Below, piece by piece: positions 26,950 through 34,361 of a stretch of 41,189 nucleotides of DNA; position 1 is the stretch's first letter, and each line of letters opens with the position of its first letter. The position numbers and the translations under genes are program-made. The notes under the pieces were generated by a model that had not been told where the DNA came from, did not search any database, and saw only the letters and a list, made by a program, of their open reading frames with translations. The DNA comes from Desulfobulbus sp. (GTDB lineage: Bacteria > Desulfobacterota > Desulfobulbia > Desulfobulbales > Desulfobulbaceae), in NCBI GenBank assembly GCA_028684915.1, contig JAQUEZ010000036.1, forward strand, positions 1-41,189, read 5' to 3'.

Positions 26950-27667
26950 GGGCGACTCGTTCCTCGGTTGGTGGGGTTGGAGTGGCAAGAGAAAACCGGT
27001 GTACACAGCGCATCGGCTGTCCAGGGGCCGGTTCGACAAAGAGACTTAGGGCATCAATCAGCAAAGGATCGTCAAGCAGGGGTTCGAAGAACTCCAAAAG
27101 GGCAGTGTGGACCCGATCCTTACACTTACCCTCAGCCATGCGCGAGGTGAGGGTGAAATGAAAACGGAACTGTTCAAAGACATAGGGATCCCCCCAGAGT
27201 TCCAGGTTTTTCTTTTCCTGGCCAGTGAGTTCAGCCGCCTTTCTTCTAGCCAACTCACTGGGATGAAGGGGAGCCCGGAATCGATCAAAGGCTCGGGTAC
27301 AAAGCGAGGCCAGCCCCTGCAAGGCCGCCGAGTGACGTACCGGCCGCAGGCAAAAGAAGTGATCAAGCTGGGAAACAGTGACCGGGGGAATGGTGAGTTG
27401 CCGCTGACATGCGGTAAAATCGGTAACCGCATCGTATAGATCCTGCTCACCCAAACCTTCTTTGAGACGGAAAGGGGCCATTATGGTGGCATGAAAACCG
27501 TAGCGGGCCGGGGTTCTGGTCAGCTCGATAAGGGTTTCCGCATCCAAACCACGAAAGGCCGGTTGAGCCAGCGACACTCCACTGACCGCATCCCGACCAA
27601 GCCAACGACAACCTTGGAGCCAAAGCGTTGATATTGCAGGAGGTGAAAAAAAGAGGGCATATCGCAT
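26891..27667 (-). CDS. 2H phosphoesterase-like protein (DUF1045 family)
   Basis: 258 residues. Two HxT-type motifs of the 2H phosphoesterase superfamily are visible: GFHATIMAPF (about residue 57) and FRFHFTLTSRM (about 170). The start MRYALFFSPPA and the overall length fit DUF1045. Members in phosphonate-use clusters are usually beside phnN; no phn gene is here. The 59-bp overlap with the PIN-PhoH gene instead suggests a link to RNA or cyclic-phosphate processing (inference). The C-terminus (after about residue 240) runs through the start region of the next gene, so it may have been extended by stop-codon loss. Confidence 0.82.
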   Translation of the reverse strand: MRYALFFSPPAISTLWLQGCRWLGRDAVSGVSLAQPAFRGLDAETLIELTRTPARYGFHATIMAPFRLKEGLGEQDLYDAVTDFTACQRQLTIPPVTVSQLDHFFCLRPVRHSAALQGLASLCTRAFDRFRAPLHPSELARRKAAELTGQEKKNLELWGDPYVFEQFRFHFTLTSRMAEGKCKDRVHTALLEFFEPLLDDPLLIDALSLFVEPAPGQPMRCVHRFSLATPTPPTEERVAHDQQLLPQNFYPGYQCYSS

Positions 27668-28079
27668 AGAGAATCAAAACGCATAAAAAGAGGGTTAGGA
27701 AACATGATGGACTCATAAAAAGTCCATCCAACTCTCAGAGATGGCTAAGTAAAAACACAGATAGACAAGGAGCAGGGTTGTTTTTCGGCGCGAAGGCATA
27801 CATCAGGTATGTCGAGTGCCCGGAAAAACGCTGCGACCCAGGAGATCGAAGTTTTTACGACGCCATCAAACATCGTTTGTTTGTCCCACTATGCGCCAGT
27901 GGTTTTAATCCTTGGTTACGAAATCATTACAATTGGATGAAGAAGAATCATTTTCTTCTCTTCCTGATCAAATTGTAACCGCAGGTTAACCCCACCATAA
28001 CAGCGGACCGGTAGAAGACGGGCACATTCATGGTTGCCCCGATTACCAAAAGGCGACCTTACCTTAGCAAGGAGCGCCC
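27668..28079. other. Divergent gene-free region holding repeat copy A
   Basis: 412 bp between diverging genes. It contains the dispersed repeat (27706-27869). Downstream of that, an inverted repeat TTACAATT (27927-27934) / AATTGTAA (27971-27978) encloses a smaller GAAGAA/TTCTTC hairpin. No clear promoter hexamers were identified. An open frame at 27778-27978 is translated repeat. Confidence 0.55.
27706..27869 (+). repeat. Dispersed ~165-bp repeat, copy A
   Basis: Begins with the hairpin GATGGACT/AGTCCATC (27706-27713, 27721-27728). It continues with AAAACACAGATA, the hairpin around CATACATCAGGTATG, an AAAAAC/GTTTTT pair, and ends in TTTTTACGACGCCATCAA. Very similar to copy B (34126) and recognisably related to copy C (36137). 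Same orientation as the gene downstream (28080). Confidence 0.88.
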
Positions 28080-28943
28080 ATGTCCAAACTGCTCGTGGTC
28101 ATTATCGACGGACTCTGCACTGAAACCCTAGCCTGTGCTCATGTTCCCTGCCTGGATGGGCTGGGAAAACGTGGCGTCCTCGCCAGCGACCTACAACCCC
28201 AGCATCCGCACCTCACCCTGCCTAACCTAGTGAGTCTGTTTACCTCACTGCCACCCGACGAGCATGGAGTTCTCTCCAACAGTGGGGCGGCAACAACTTC
28301 CCCTCACGCAATCTCCCTGTTCTCTCTGCTGCGCTATCGCCAACAGAACCTTGCCGCTTTCTACAGCAACGACCGGCTACGCCTACTCTTTCCCATGGGA
28401 TCTCTGCAAAACGGTGTTCTGATCAACTCACAGTCCATCCGCAATGTCGACCGGGAGATCACTGAACAGGCGGCCCGCCATCTGCAGCGGGAAAAACCCG
28501 ATTGTTGTCTGCTCTATCTTGAAGGGGCCAATATTACCGGCACCCATTTCGGCTTTACCTCAGAACCTTATTTGGAAAGTGTGGAACAGGCGGATCGCGC
28601 CTTGGGAGTAATCCTGGAACACCTGCTCTTTGTTGGCGCGGAACGGGACTATGTAACCCTGGTTGTGGGCTGTTGTGGTACAGCCTCGCAGACGAAGAAC
28701 GGCAACTCTTGCTCGCCGTTGTTGCTCGCCGGGCCGGGGATCGCCCAGGGGCTGGTCGTTGATCAGCCGGTTTCCCTCCTTGATCTGGCGCCAACCATGG
28801 CCTCTATCCTTGGCCTGTCTCCCCACCCTGACTGGCGAGGAAGGATGCGGGGTGAATGGTTTTCGCGCAAGCCGCTGGAGATGCGCCCCTTTTCCGAAAA
28901 TAAATCAACCTCAGGTCGAAGACGTGAACAGCTCGCAGCCTGA
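28080..28943 (+). CDS. Alkaline-phosphatase-superfamily protein lacking part of the metal site
   Basis: 287 residues with a good ribosome-binding site (AAGGAG). The N-terminus matches nucleotide-pyrophosphatase/phosphodiesterase proteins: VVIIDGL (first metal Asp), then HLTLPNLVSLFTSLPPDEHG with the nucleophile threonine in TLPN. The GTHFGFTSEPY segment corresponds to the D-x-x-G-H metal loop but has an Asn in place of Asp and a one-residue shift. The following SDHG metal pair is replaced by GCCGT. So the second zinc site is damaged and normal phosphatase chemistry is doubtful. No signal peptide is seen. It is followed by a degenerate EEP-fold gene and an acyltransferase fusion. Role unknown. 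Confidence 0.78.
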   Translation: MSKLLVVIIDGLCTETLACAHVPCLDGLGKRGVLASDLQPQHPHLTLPNLVSLFTSLPPDEHGVLSNSGAATTSPHAISLFSLLRYRQQNLAAFYSNDRLRLLFPMGSLQNGVLINSQSIRNVDREITEQAARHLQREKPDCCLLYLEGANITGTHFGFTSEPYLESVEQADRALGVILEHLLFVGAERDYVTLVVGCCGTASQTKNGNSCSPLLLAGPGIAQGLVVDQPVSLLDLAPTMASILGLSPHPDWRGRMRGEWFSRKPLEMRPFSENKSTSGRRREQLAA

Positions 28944-29045
28944 ACCGTATCGTTTAGTCATGCCACGTTCGGTGAAAAATCGATTGTCCCACCGAGGTGT
29001 ACCCGATGAGCCCCTCTGCAATCTTTCCGTTGGAGATCACAGCAC

Positions 29046-29822
29046 ATGTTTAGAATAACAACCCTTAACAAACCGTGTACCCACGTAAGCGCTGAAGAAT
29101 ATTGCGGGCGGATGTCTCCCTTGCTGACCGAGGGAATAGACCTGCTTTGTTGCCAATCCATCGCTCACACATCCAGGCTACGCAATAACCAACAGTATGA
29201 GGAAACCGAACGGCTGGCAAAACAGCTGCACCTGACCTGCAGCTGTTTTGCTGCCGATCGGCAAACGAAAAGAAAATCAGGCAGCCTTCCTCTTCACGGC
29301 CAGGCCATATTCACTGGCCCCGGGGTCTGGGTGCTCAATAGCGGTAGTTTCGTCATTGGTGAAGGAAACTGCGAGGAAGTAGTGCTCTTTGCCCTGGTGC
29401 GGAAAAACGGCTCGTCAGTGCTCGTGTTCAATTTTCATCTGGCCGATTCTTCTGATCAGCAGGAGAGGCAGTTAACCGAACTTTTCCAGCACAACCTGCT
29501 CAAAGGAGCCCACGGTGCGGTCGCGATCTGTACCGACCGTAACTCGCTGCTTTCGCCAAAAAAATGGCTAAAGATCAGTGCAATATCCTGCTACACCCCG
29601 TTCCAATTCGAGTCCGGTGAGAACGGTCTGTTGAGCCTGTTTAATGCCCCAAACAGCTCCATTGTCAATTTGCCGCTGGAACCGGCCCAACTGCGCCAGC
29701 CCGGCCTGAGTCTCGCAATTGAAATCAAACGCACCATTAAAAGCAGACATTCCCGTCACTCCTTTCCCTTGTCCTTTCGCGAACAGTGGCTTGGTTACCG
29801 CGACAACCGGGTCTTTGCCTAA
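29046..29822 (+). CDS. Degenerate endonuclease/exonuclease/phosphatase (EEP)-fold protein
   Basis: 258 residues. The strand pattern and several spots recall the EEP fold: an N-terminal RITTLNK, LLCCQSI where active members have xxxQE, FNFHLAD like the VNTHL strand, and AICTDRNS like GDFN. The catalytic glutamate and the C-terminal SDH histidine are absent, so nuclease or phosphatase activity is unlikely. Cysteine content is high. It lies 102 bp after the phosphatase-fold gene and 26 bp before the acyltransferase start, so the three are probably one unit. The fold call is an inference; it could be an unrelated family. Confidence 0.5.
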   Translation: MFRITTLNKPCTHVSAEEYCGRMSPLLTEGIDLLCCQSIAHTSRLRNNQQYEETERLAKQLHLTCSCFAADRQTKRKSGSLPLHGQAIFTGPGVWVLNSGSFVIGEGNCEEVVLFALVRKNGSSVLVFNFHLADSSDQQERQLTELFQHNLLKGAHGAVAICTDRNSLLSPKKWLKISAISCYTPFQFESGENGLLSLFNAPNSSIVNLPLEPAQLRQPGLSLAIEIKRTIKSRHSRHSFPLSFREQWLGYRDNRVFA

Positions 29823-29848
29823 TTCTCCCGTTTTCCAAGGAGCTGCGT

Positions 29849-31576
29849 ATGTTCACCGTCGACGAAATTCTCCACCGATACTATCCCAAACTCAGTGACC
29901 GTCCCCTGATCACCCCACCGCTGCGGACCGTGCTTCGCCGACTGCTTCGCGAGGGAGAGTTCATTCGCTTTGCCCAGCAGTATCCCCACCTGCAGGGGAT
30001 GGATTTCGTTGAACAGGTTCTGGAAACCCTGCAGTTCACCTATTCGCTGAACGAACGGGAACGGGAAAACATCCCGGTGAGTGGTCGGGTGATGATCGTG
30101 GCCAACCACCCTATCGGCAGTCTCGATGGTCTGGCCCTACTCAAACTGGTGCATGAGGTGCGAACAGACGTGCGCATTATCGGCAACGATCTGCTGGAAA
30201 CCATCAAACCGCTGCGCCCCTGCCTGCTTTCGGTCAAAGTGATGACCGGAAATACACTCAAACAGCAGATTGCCCAAATTGATCGGGCTCTGGCCAACGA
30301 AGAGGCGGTGATCATCTTCCCGGCTGGCGAAGTCTCCCGATTCGGCACTCACGGTATCAAAGACGGCCGCTGGCAAAAGGGATTTCTCCGGCTGGCGAAT
30401 CGGGCCAAGGCACCGATTCTACCGATTCATATCCGCGGCCGTAACTCTCTCTCCTTTTACACCACCTCCTTGGTGGCCAAACCGCTCTCCACCCTGATGC
30501 TCATTGGAGAAATGTTCCGTCGTCAGAACAAACCCTTGCGCCTGACCATCGGTGGCCTCATTCCCTACAGTGCCTATGAGGGCCTAAAACTGCGTGAAAA
30601 GGATACGTTGGCTCTTTTCCGTCAACATCTCTATCGAATTGGTGCGGGCAAAAAGGGGAGCTTTGCCACGGAAACGGCCATTGCCCGGCCGGAGCGGCGG
30701 ATTGTGTTGAAAAGAACTATTGAGGAAGGGGAGTTGCTTGGTAATACACCGGACGGAAAGGAAATCTATCTTTTTTCCGGAAACGAGCATTCAGCGGTGA
30801 TGCGGGAAATCGCCCGCCTCCGCGAAATAACCTTTCGCGCCGTGGGGGAGGGGACCGGCAAACGCAGGGATACCGACAACTACGACAGATATTACCGCCA
30901 CCTGGTCCTGTGGTCGGCCGAAGACCTGGAAATTGTTGGTGCCTACCGCTTTGCCGATGCCGGGGAAGTGGTCCGGGAGCATGGTGTGAAAGGGTTGTAC
31001 AGCCACAGCCTGTTCCACTTCAACCAGAGCCATTTTCCTTATCTAGAGCAGGGGTTGGAGTTGGGACGCAGTTTTGTCCAGCAAAAATACTGGGGCAAAC
31101 GAAGCCTGGATTACCTCTGGTACGGTATCGGGGCCTTTCTCCGCAGCCATCCCCAATATCGCTATCTTTTCGGACCGGTCAGCATTAGCAATGCCATGCC
31201 GCAGATGGCGAAGGAGCTGCTTATCTTTTTCTACAAGCTCTACTTCACCGATACCCGCAACCAACCCTGCTCGCGCAATCCTTTCCGTTTTTCCCTGCCG
31301 GTGACTGATCTGGCCGCCTCCTTTGTCGGCAACAATTACCGTCAGGATCTGGTCCATCTCAAGTCCCTGCTCGGCTCCATGGGCGCCTCCATTCCGACTC
31401 TGTACAAGCAGTACACCGAGCTCTGTGCCCCGGGTGGAGTCATCTTTCTTGATTTCAATGTGGACCGGGATTTTGGCAATTGCGTCGACGGCCTGGTGGT
31501 GGTCGACATCCACCATTTAAAAGACAATAAACGCAAACGCTATATCGAAGATTCACTTACGGCAATCGAGCACTGA
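29849..31576 (+). CDS. olsF: OlsF-like bifunctional acyltransferase (PlsC-type + GNAT-type)
   Basis: 575 residues from the ATG at 29849 (AAGGAG seven bases upstream); a longer frame from 29786 overlaps the previous gene. Residues about 70-290 are a lysophospholipid acyltransferase domain with NHPIGSLDG (HX4D) and FPAGEVSRF. Residues about 310-560 are an OlsB/hemolysin-type N-acyltransferase domain: REITFRAVGEGTGK, DLEIVGAYRF, ELGRSFVQQKYW, LFGPVSISNAM. This order is that of OlsF, which makes ornithine lipids by N-acylating ornithine and then O-acylating the product. Such lipids are membrane components that can replace phospholipids when phosphate is short. Both active sites look intact. The lipid head group is inferred. 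Confidence 0.85.
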   Translation: MFTVDEILHRYYPKLSDRPLITPPLRTVLRRLLREGEFIRFAQQYPHLQGMDFVEQVLETLQFTYSLNERERENIPVSGRVMIVANHPIGSLDGLALLKLVHEVRTDVRIIGNDLLETIKPLRPCLLSVKVMTGNTLKQQIAQIDRALANEEAVIIFPAGEVSRFGTHGIKDGRWQKGFLRLANRAKAPILPIHIRGRNSLSFYTTSLVAKPLSTLMLIGEMFRRQNKPLRLTIGGLIPYSAYEGLKLREKDTLALFRQHLYRIGAGKKGSFATETAIARPERRIVLKRTIEEGELLGNTPDGKEIYLFSGNEHSAVMREIARLREITFRAVGEGTGKRRDTDNYDRYYRHLVLWSAEDLEIVGAYRFADAGEVVREHGVKGLYSHSLFHFNQSHFPYLEQGLELGRSFVQQKYWGKRSLDYLWYGIGAFLRSHPQYRYLFGPVSISNAMPQMAKELLIFFYKLYFTDTRNQPCSRNPFRFSLPVTDLAASFVGNNYRQDLVHLKSLLGSMGASIPTLYKQYTELCAPGGVIFLDFNVDRDFGNCVDGLVVVDIHHLKDNKRKRYIEDSLTAIEH

Positions 31577-31620
31577 CCCAGCCTAAGCTGAATTTATCAG
31601 GAGAAATCCGGGCTGATTTC

Positions 31621-31664
31621 AAAAAGAGTTCCCTGGGAGTCTGCTTTTCATCTCTCCAGGGAAC
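31621..31664 (-). terminator. Terminator of ppk1
   Basis: GTTCCCTGG (31628-31636) pairs with CCAGGGAAC (31656-31664). On the - strand the stem is followed by CTCTTTTTG. It lies between convergent olsF-like and ppk1 genes. Confidence 0.75.
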
Positions 31665-31672
31665 CCAAGATT

Positions 31673-33829
31673 TTAGCCCCTCTTTCCCCGCATCGCTTTT
31701 TTCATGGTAGGACGACTTGCCGCCGCCAACCGTTTTTCCGTCTGCTCGATCAGTTTTCTATGGATACAAATCGATCCTGCACGCCCCTTGACTGTTCGCT
31801 GGATATAGGTGCCATCGGACTGCATTTCCCAGACATTCCGTTTGTTGGCCAGCTGCAGATCAAGCCACTGACGTAACTGCTTGCGCTGTTTGGGTGATTC
31901 CACCGGCACGCAGACTTCCACCCGACTCTCGAGGTTACGCTGCATTAAGTCAGCCGAACCAATGAGATACTCCTCCTCCCCCTGGTTGCGGAAATAGAAC
32001 AGACGGGCATGCTCAAGAAAACGGCCAACCAAAGAGATAACACGGATATTTTCCGATAAGCCGGGGATCCCGGGACGGAGGCGGCAGGTATCACGGATTA
32101 CCAGATCAATAGTCACTCCGGCCTGAGAAGCCTTGTACAGGGCGGCAATGACCTCACGATCTTCCAAGGCATTTGTTTTAAGCTGAATCAGACCAGGAGA
32201 TTCGGCACTGTGGTTGCGTACTTCCCGCTCAATTTTCTTGAGCAGAGCCTTTTTCAGCATCCGCGGCGAGGGCAGCAATTTACGGTAATGCCGCATCGGG
32301 GTGTAGCCAGTGGTAAGATAATTAAACAGCTCGGTGAGATCGGCTCCAATGTCCCCGTCACAGGTGAACAAGCCAAGGTCACTGTACATACGGGCGGTAC
32401 CAGAGTGGTAGTTACCGGTACCGATATGGGCATATCTTCTTAGCCCGTTAAAATCCTTACGAATAACAAAGATCACCTTGCAGTGAGTCTTCAGGCCGAC
32501 AACCCCGTAGGTGACATGGATGCCCGCCTCCTCAAGGTATTCCGCCCAGCGAATATTGGCCTGCTCGTCAAAACGGGCCTTGAGTTCAACCACAACCGCG
32601 ACCTGCTTACCGTTACGGGCAGCATCGATCAGGTATTCGATTACCCGGGAATCGCCAGCAGTTCGGTAGAGGGTCATCTTGATCGCCCGCACCTTGGGGT
32701 CGGTGCTCGCCTCACGCAGGTAGCGCTCCACCGAGGTGTCAAAAGACTCATAGGGGTGCTGGACCAGGATCGAACCATGTTTGCGGATCACATGGAAAAT
32801 GTTGGGATCGTCGTCAAGCAACTCAGGGTTATCAAGCGGTTTGTGCGGCGGATAATGAAGATCCGGCCGATCGAGTTTGGCGATTTCGACAAGATCCCGT
32901 TTGCCGACGATGCCATTGACCTCAAAAACATCGCTCTCCTCATCTACCCCCAGTTCGGCGGCCAGCATGCCCCGATGGAGATCCTCCATGCCCTTAGCCA
33001 CCTCAAGGCGGACTATTTCGGCAAATTTTCGCTCGCGCAGGGCCGATTCGATCACCTGCAGCAGATCATTGGCCTGTTCTTGGTGAGGTTCGGTGATAGC
33101 GTTTCGGGTGACGCGAAAAATTTCACTGCTCTCAACCACCATCTCTGGAAAAAGTAACTCCAGGTTGTTTCCGATTAGATCTTCCAGGGTGATGAAGTGG
33201 CCATTCTCGCCAAAAGCAAGAAAACGGGGCATATCCTCACTCACCGGGACCTTGATCCGGTTCATATAGCTGTGCTCACTCTCAGGGTAGCGCACGCTGA
33301 CCAGAAGGTTGATCGACAGGTTGGAGATAAAGGGAAAGGGGTGGGCCGGGTCCATACCCTGGGGAGTCAGCATGGGGTAGACCTGATCGAGGAAATACTG
33401 CTCGGCATCCGCTTTTTCCGCAAGGCTGAGATCGGCATAAGCCACCAGCATAATCTTTTTGCGGCTCAAGTGGCGCTTGAGTTCCTCCTCCAGTTCCTCT
33501 TGTTGATGCAGGAGGTCATGTACCTCCAGATGGCAGGCATCGATCTGCTCCTGGGGCAAGCGGCCATCCACAGATAACTCCCGTACCCTGGCGCAGACCT
33601 GTTGCTTAAGGCCGCCGATACGTTTCATGAAAAACTCATCCAGGTTGGATCCTACGACAGCCAGGAAAAAAACCCGCTCCAATAGGGGAACCCGCTCATC
33701 TTGCCCCTCGTGCAGGACGCGACGATTGAAGGCTAGCCAGGTGAGCTCTCGGTTGAGATACCACTCGGGTGATTCAAGATTAGTGATAAATTTGGGGAGT
33801 TGTTCGTCTACAGGAGCAATTGATTCCAT
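31673..33829 (-). CDS. ppk1: Polyphosphate kinase 1
   Basis: 718 residues, full length. It starts with the N-terminal domain (YLNRELTWLAFNRRVL, FFLAVVGSNLDEFFMKR). The two C-terminal catalytic domains follow: MTLYRTAGDSRV, VELKARFDEQANI, the autophosphorylated-histidine region GLKTHCKVIFVIRK, YAHIGTGNYHSGTARMYSD, and IRDTCRLRPGIPGL. It reversibly polymerises the terminal phosphate of ATP into polyphosphate at the membrane or in granules. The adjacent genes (5'-nucleotidase, phosphatase-fold protein, ornithine-lipid type acyltransferase) suggest a phosphate-related neighbourhood, though no Pho box was recognised. Confidence 0.96.
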   Translation of the reverse strand: MESIAPVDEQLPKFITNLESPEWYLNRELTWLAFNRRVLHEGQDERVPLLERVFFLAVVGSNLDEFFMKRIGGLKQQVCARVRELSVDGRLPQEQIDACHLEVHDLLHQQEELEEELKRHLSRKKIMLVAYADLSLAEKADAEQYFLDQVYPMLTPQGMDPAHPFPFISNLSINLLVSVRYPESEHSYMNRIKVPVSEDMPRFLAFGENGHFITLEDLIGNNLELLFPEMVVESSEIFRVTRNAITEPHQEQANDLLQVIESALRERKFAEIVRLEVAKGMEDLHRGMLAAELGVDEESDVFEVNGIVGKRDLVEIAKLDRPDLHYPPHKPLDNPELLDDDPNIFHVIRKHGSILVQHPYESFDTSVERYLREASTDPKVRAIKMTLYRTAGDSRVIEYLIDAARNGKQVAVVVELKARFDEQANIRWAEYLEEAGIHVTYGVVGLKTHCKVIFVIRKDFNGLRRYAHIGTGNYHSGTARMYSDLGLFTCDGDIGADLTELFNYLTTGYTPMRHYRKLLPSPRMLKKALLKKIEREVRNHSAESPGLIQLKTNALEDREVIAALYKASQAGVTIDLVIRDTCRLRPGIPGLSENIRVISLVGRFLEHARLFYFRNQGEEEYLIGSADLMQRNLESRVEVCVPVESPKQRKQLRQWLDLQLANKRNVWEMQSDGTYIQRTVKGRAGSICIHRKLIEQTEKRLAAASRPTMKKAMRGKRG

Positions 33830-33932
33830 AGCAATGACAAGATAAGTAAAAAATGGGGAGGCAAAGAAATATGACTATACATGGACAACATTTGGATTGG
33901 GTTAAATTTTGCTCCGTTCACCAAAAAAGAAA

Positions 33933-33947
33933 AACAAGTCACTTGTT
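33933..33947. promoter_or_regulatory. 15-bp palindrome, possible operator
   Basis: AACAAGT-C-ACTTGTT is a perfect 7-bp dyad 104 bp upstream of the ppk1 start and in the region divergent to the 5'-nucleotidase gene. Its symmetry suits a dimeric repressor. Confidence 0.4.
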
Positions 33948-34125
33948 CAAATTAAAACGTTGTTTTTGTTATATATTTCCATAAAATCGGTATTTTGGCT
34001 ATTCATTAGGTTCTAACGAGGTATCGACAAATACATCCCTAACACTTCAATAAGATATCCACACAATATTCTTATCCCACCCTGATATCCCCCTAACACG
34101 ACCGTGTTTTCTCTTTCCCAATAAA

Positions 34126-34290
34126 GATGGACTCCTAAAAAGTCCATCACACTCTAAGAGATGACAAAGGAAAAACACAGATATACAAGGAGTAGTGTTT
34201 TTTTCAGCACGAAGGCATACATCAGGTATGTCGAGCGTGTCGAGAAAAACGCCGCGACGCAGGATATCGAAGTTTTTACGACGCCATCAA
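34126..34290 (+). repeat. Dispersed ~165-bp repeat, copy B
   Basis: Starts with GATGGACT/AGTCCATC (34126-34133, 34141-34148) and ends TTTTTACGACGCCATCAA. It is nearly identical to copy A but has two extra bases near 34240. That changes the reading frame while the flanking DNA stays conserved, which argues for a non-coding element. Confidence 0.88.
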
Positions 34291-34361
34291 TACAGCCATG
34301 TTCAAAGATCTATAGCCGGATCTGGTGGCGCATCGATAAAAAACATTCTCACGGAACGATC

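Larger units (their letters stand above)
33830..34361. other. Divergent AT-rich gene-free region with palindrome and repeat copy B
   Basis: 532 bp. It holds a 15-bp palindrome AACAAGTcACTTGTT (33933-33947), a small dyad AAAAC/GTTTT just after, an AT-rich stretch, and repeat copy B at 34126-34290. A frame from 34161 runs into the 5'-nucleotidase but is translated repeat. Confidence 0.55.

Noticed and set aside
27778..27978. Small open frame beginning in repeat copy A
   Set aside because: Its translation follows the repeat, and the frame is broken by two bases relative to copy B although the DNA is conserved.
34010..34125. Possible Pho box or sigma-70 promoter for ppk1 or the 5'-nucleotidase
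   Set aside because: Only AT-rich sequence was found; no convincing hexamer pair or CTGTCAT-type repeat.
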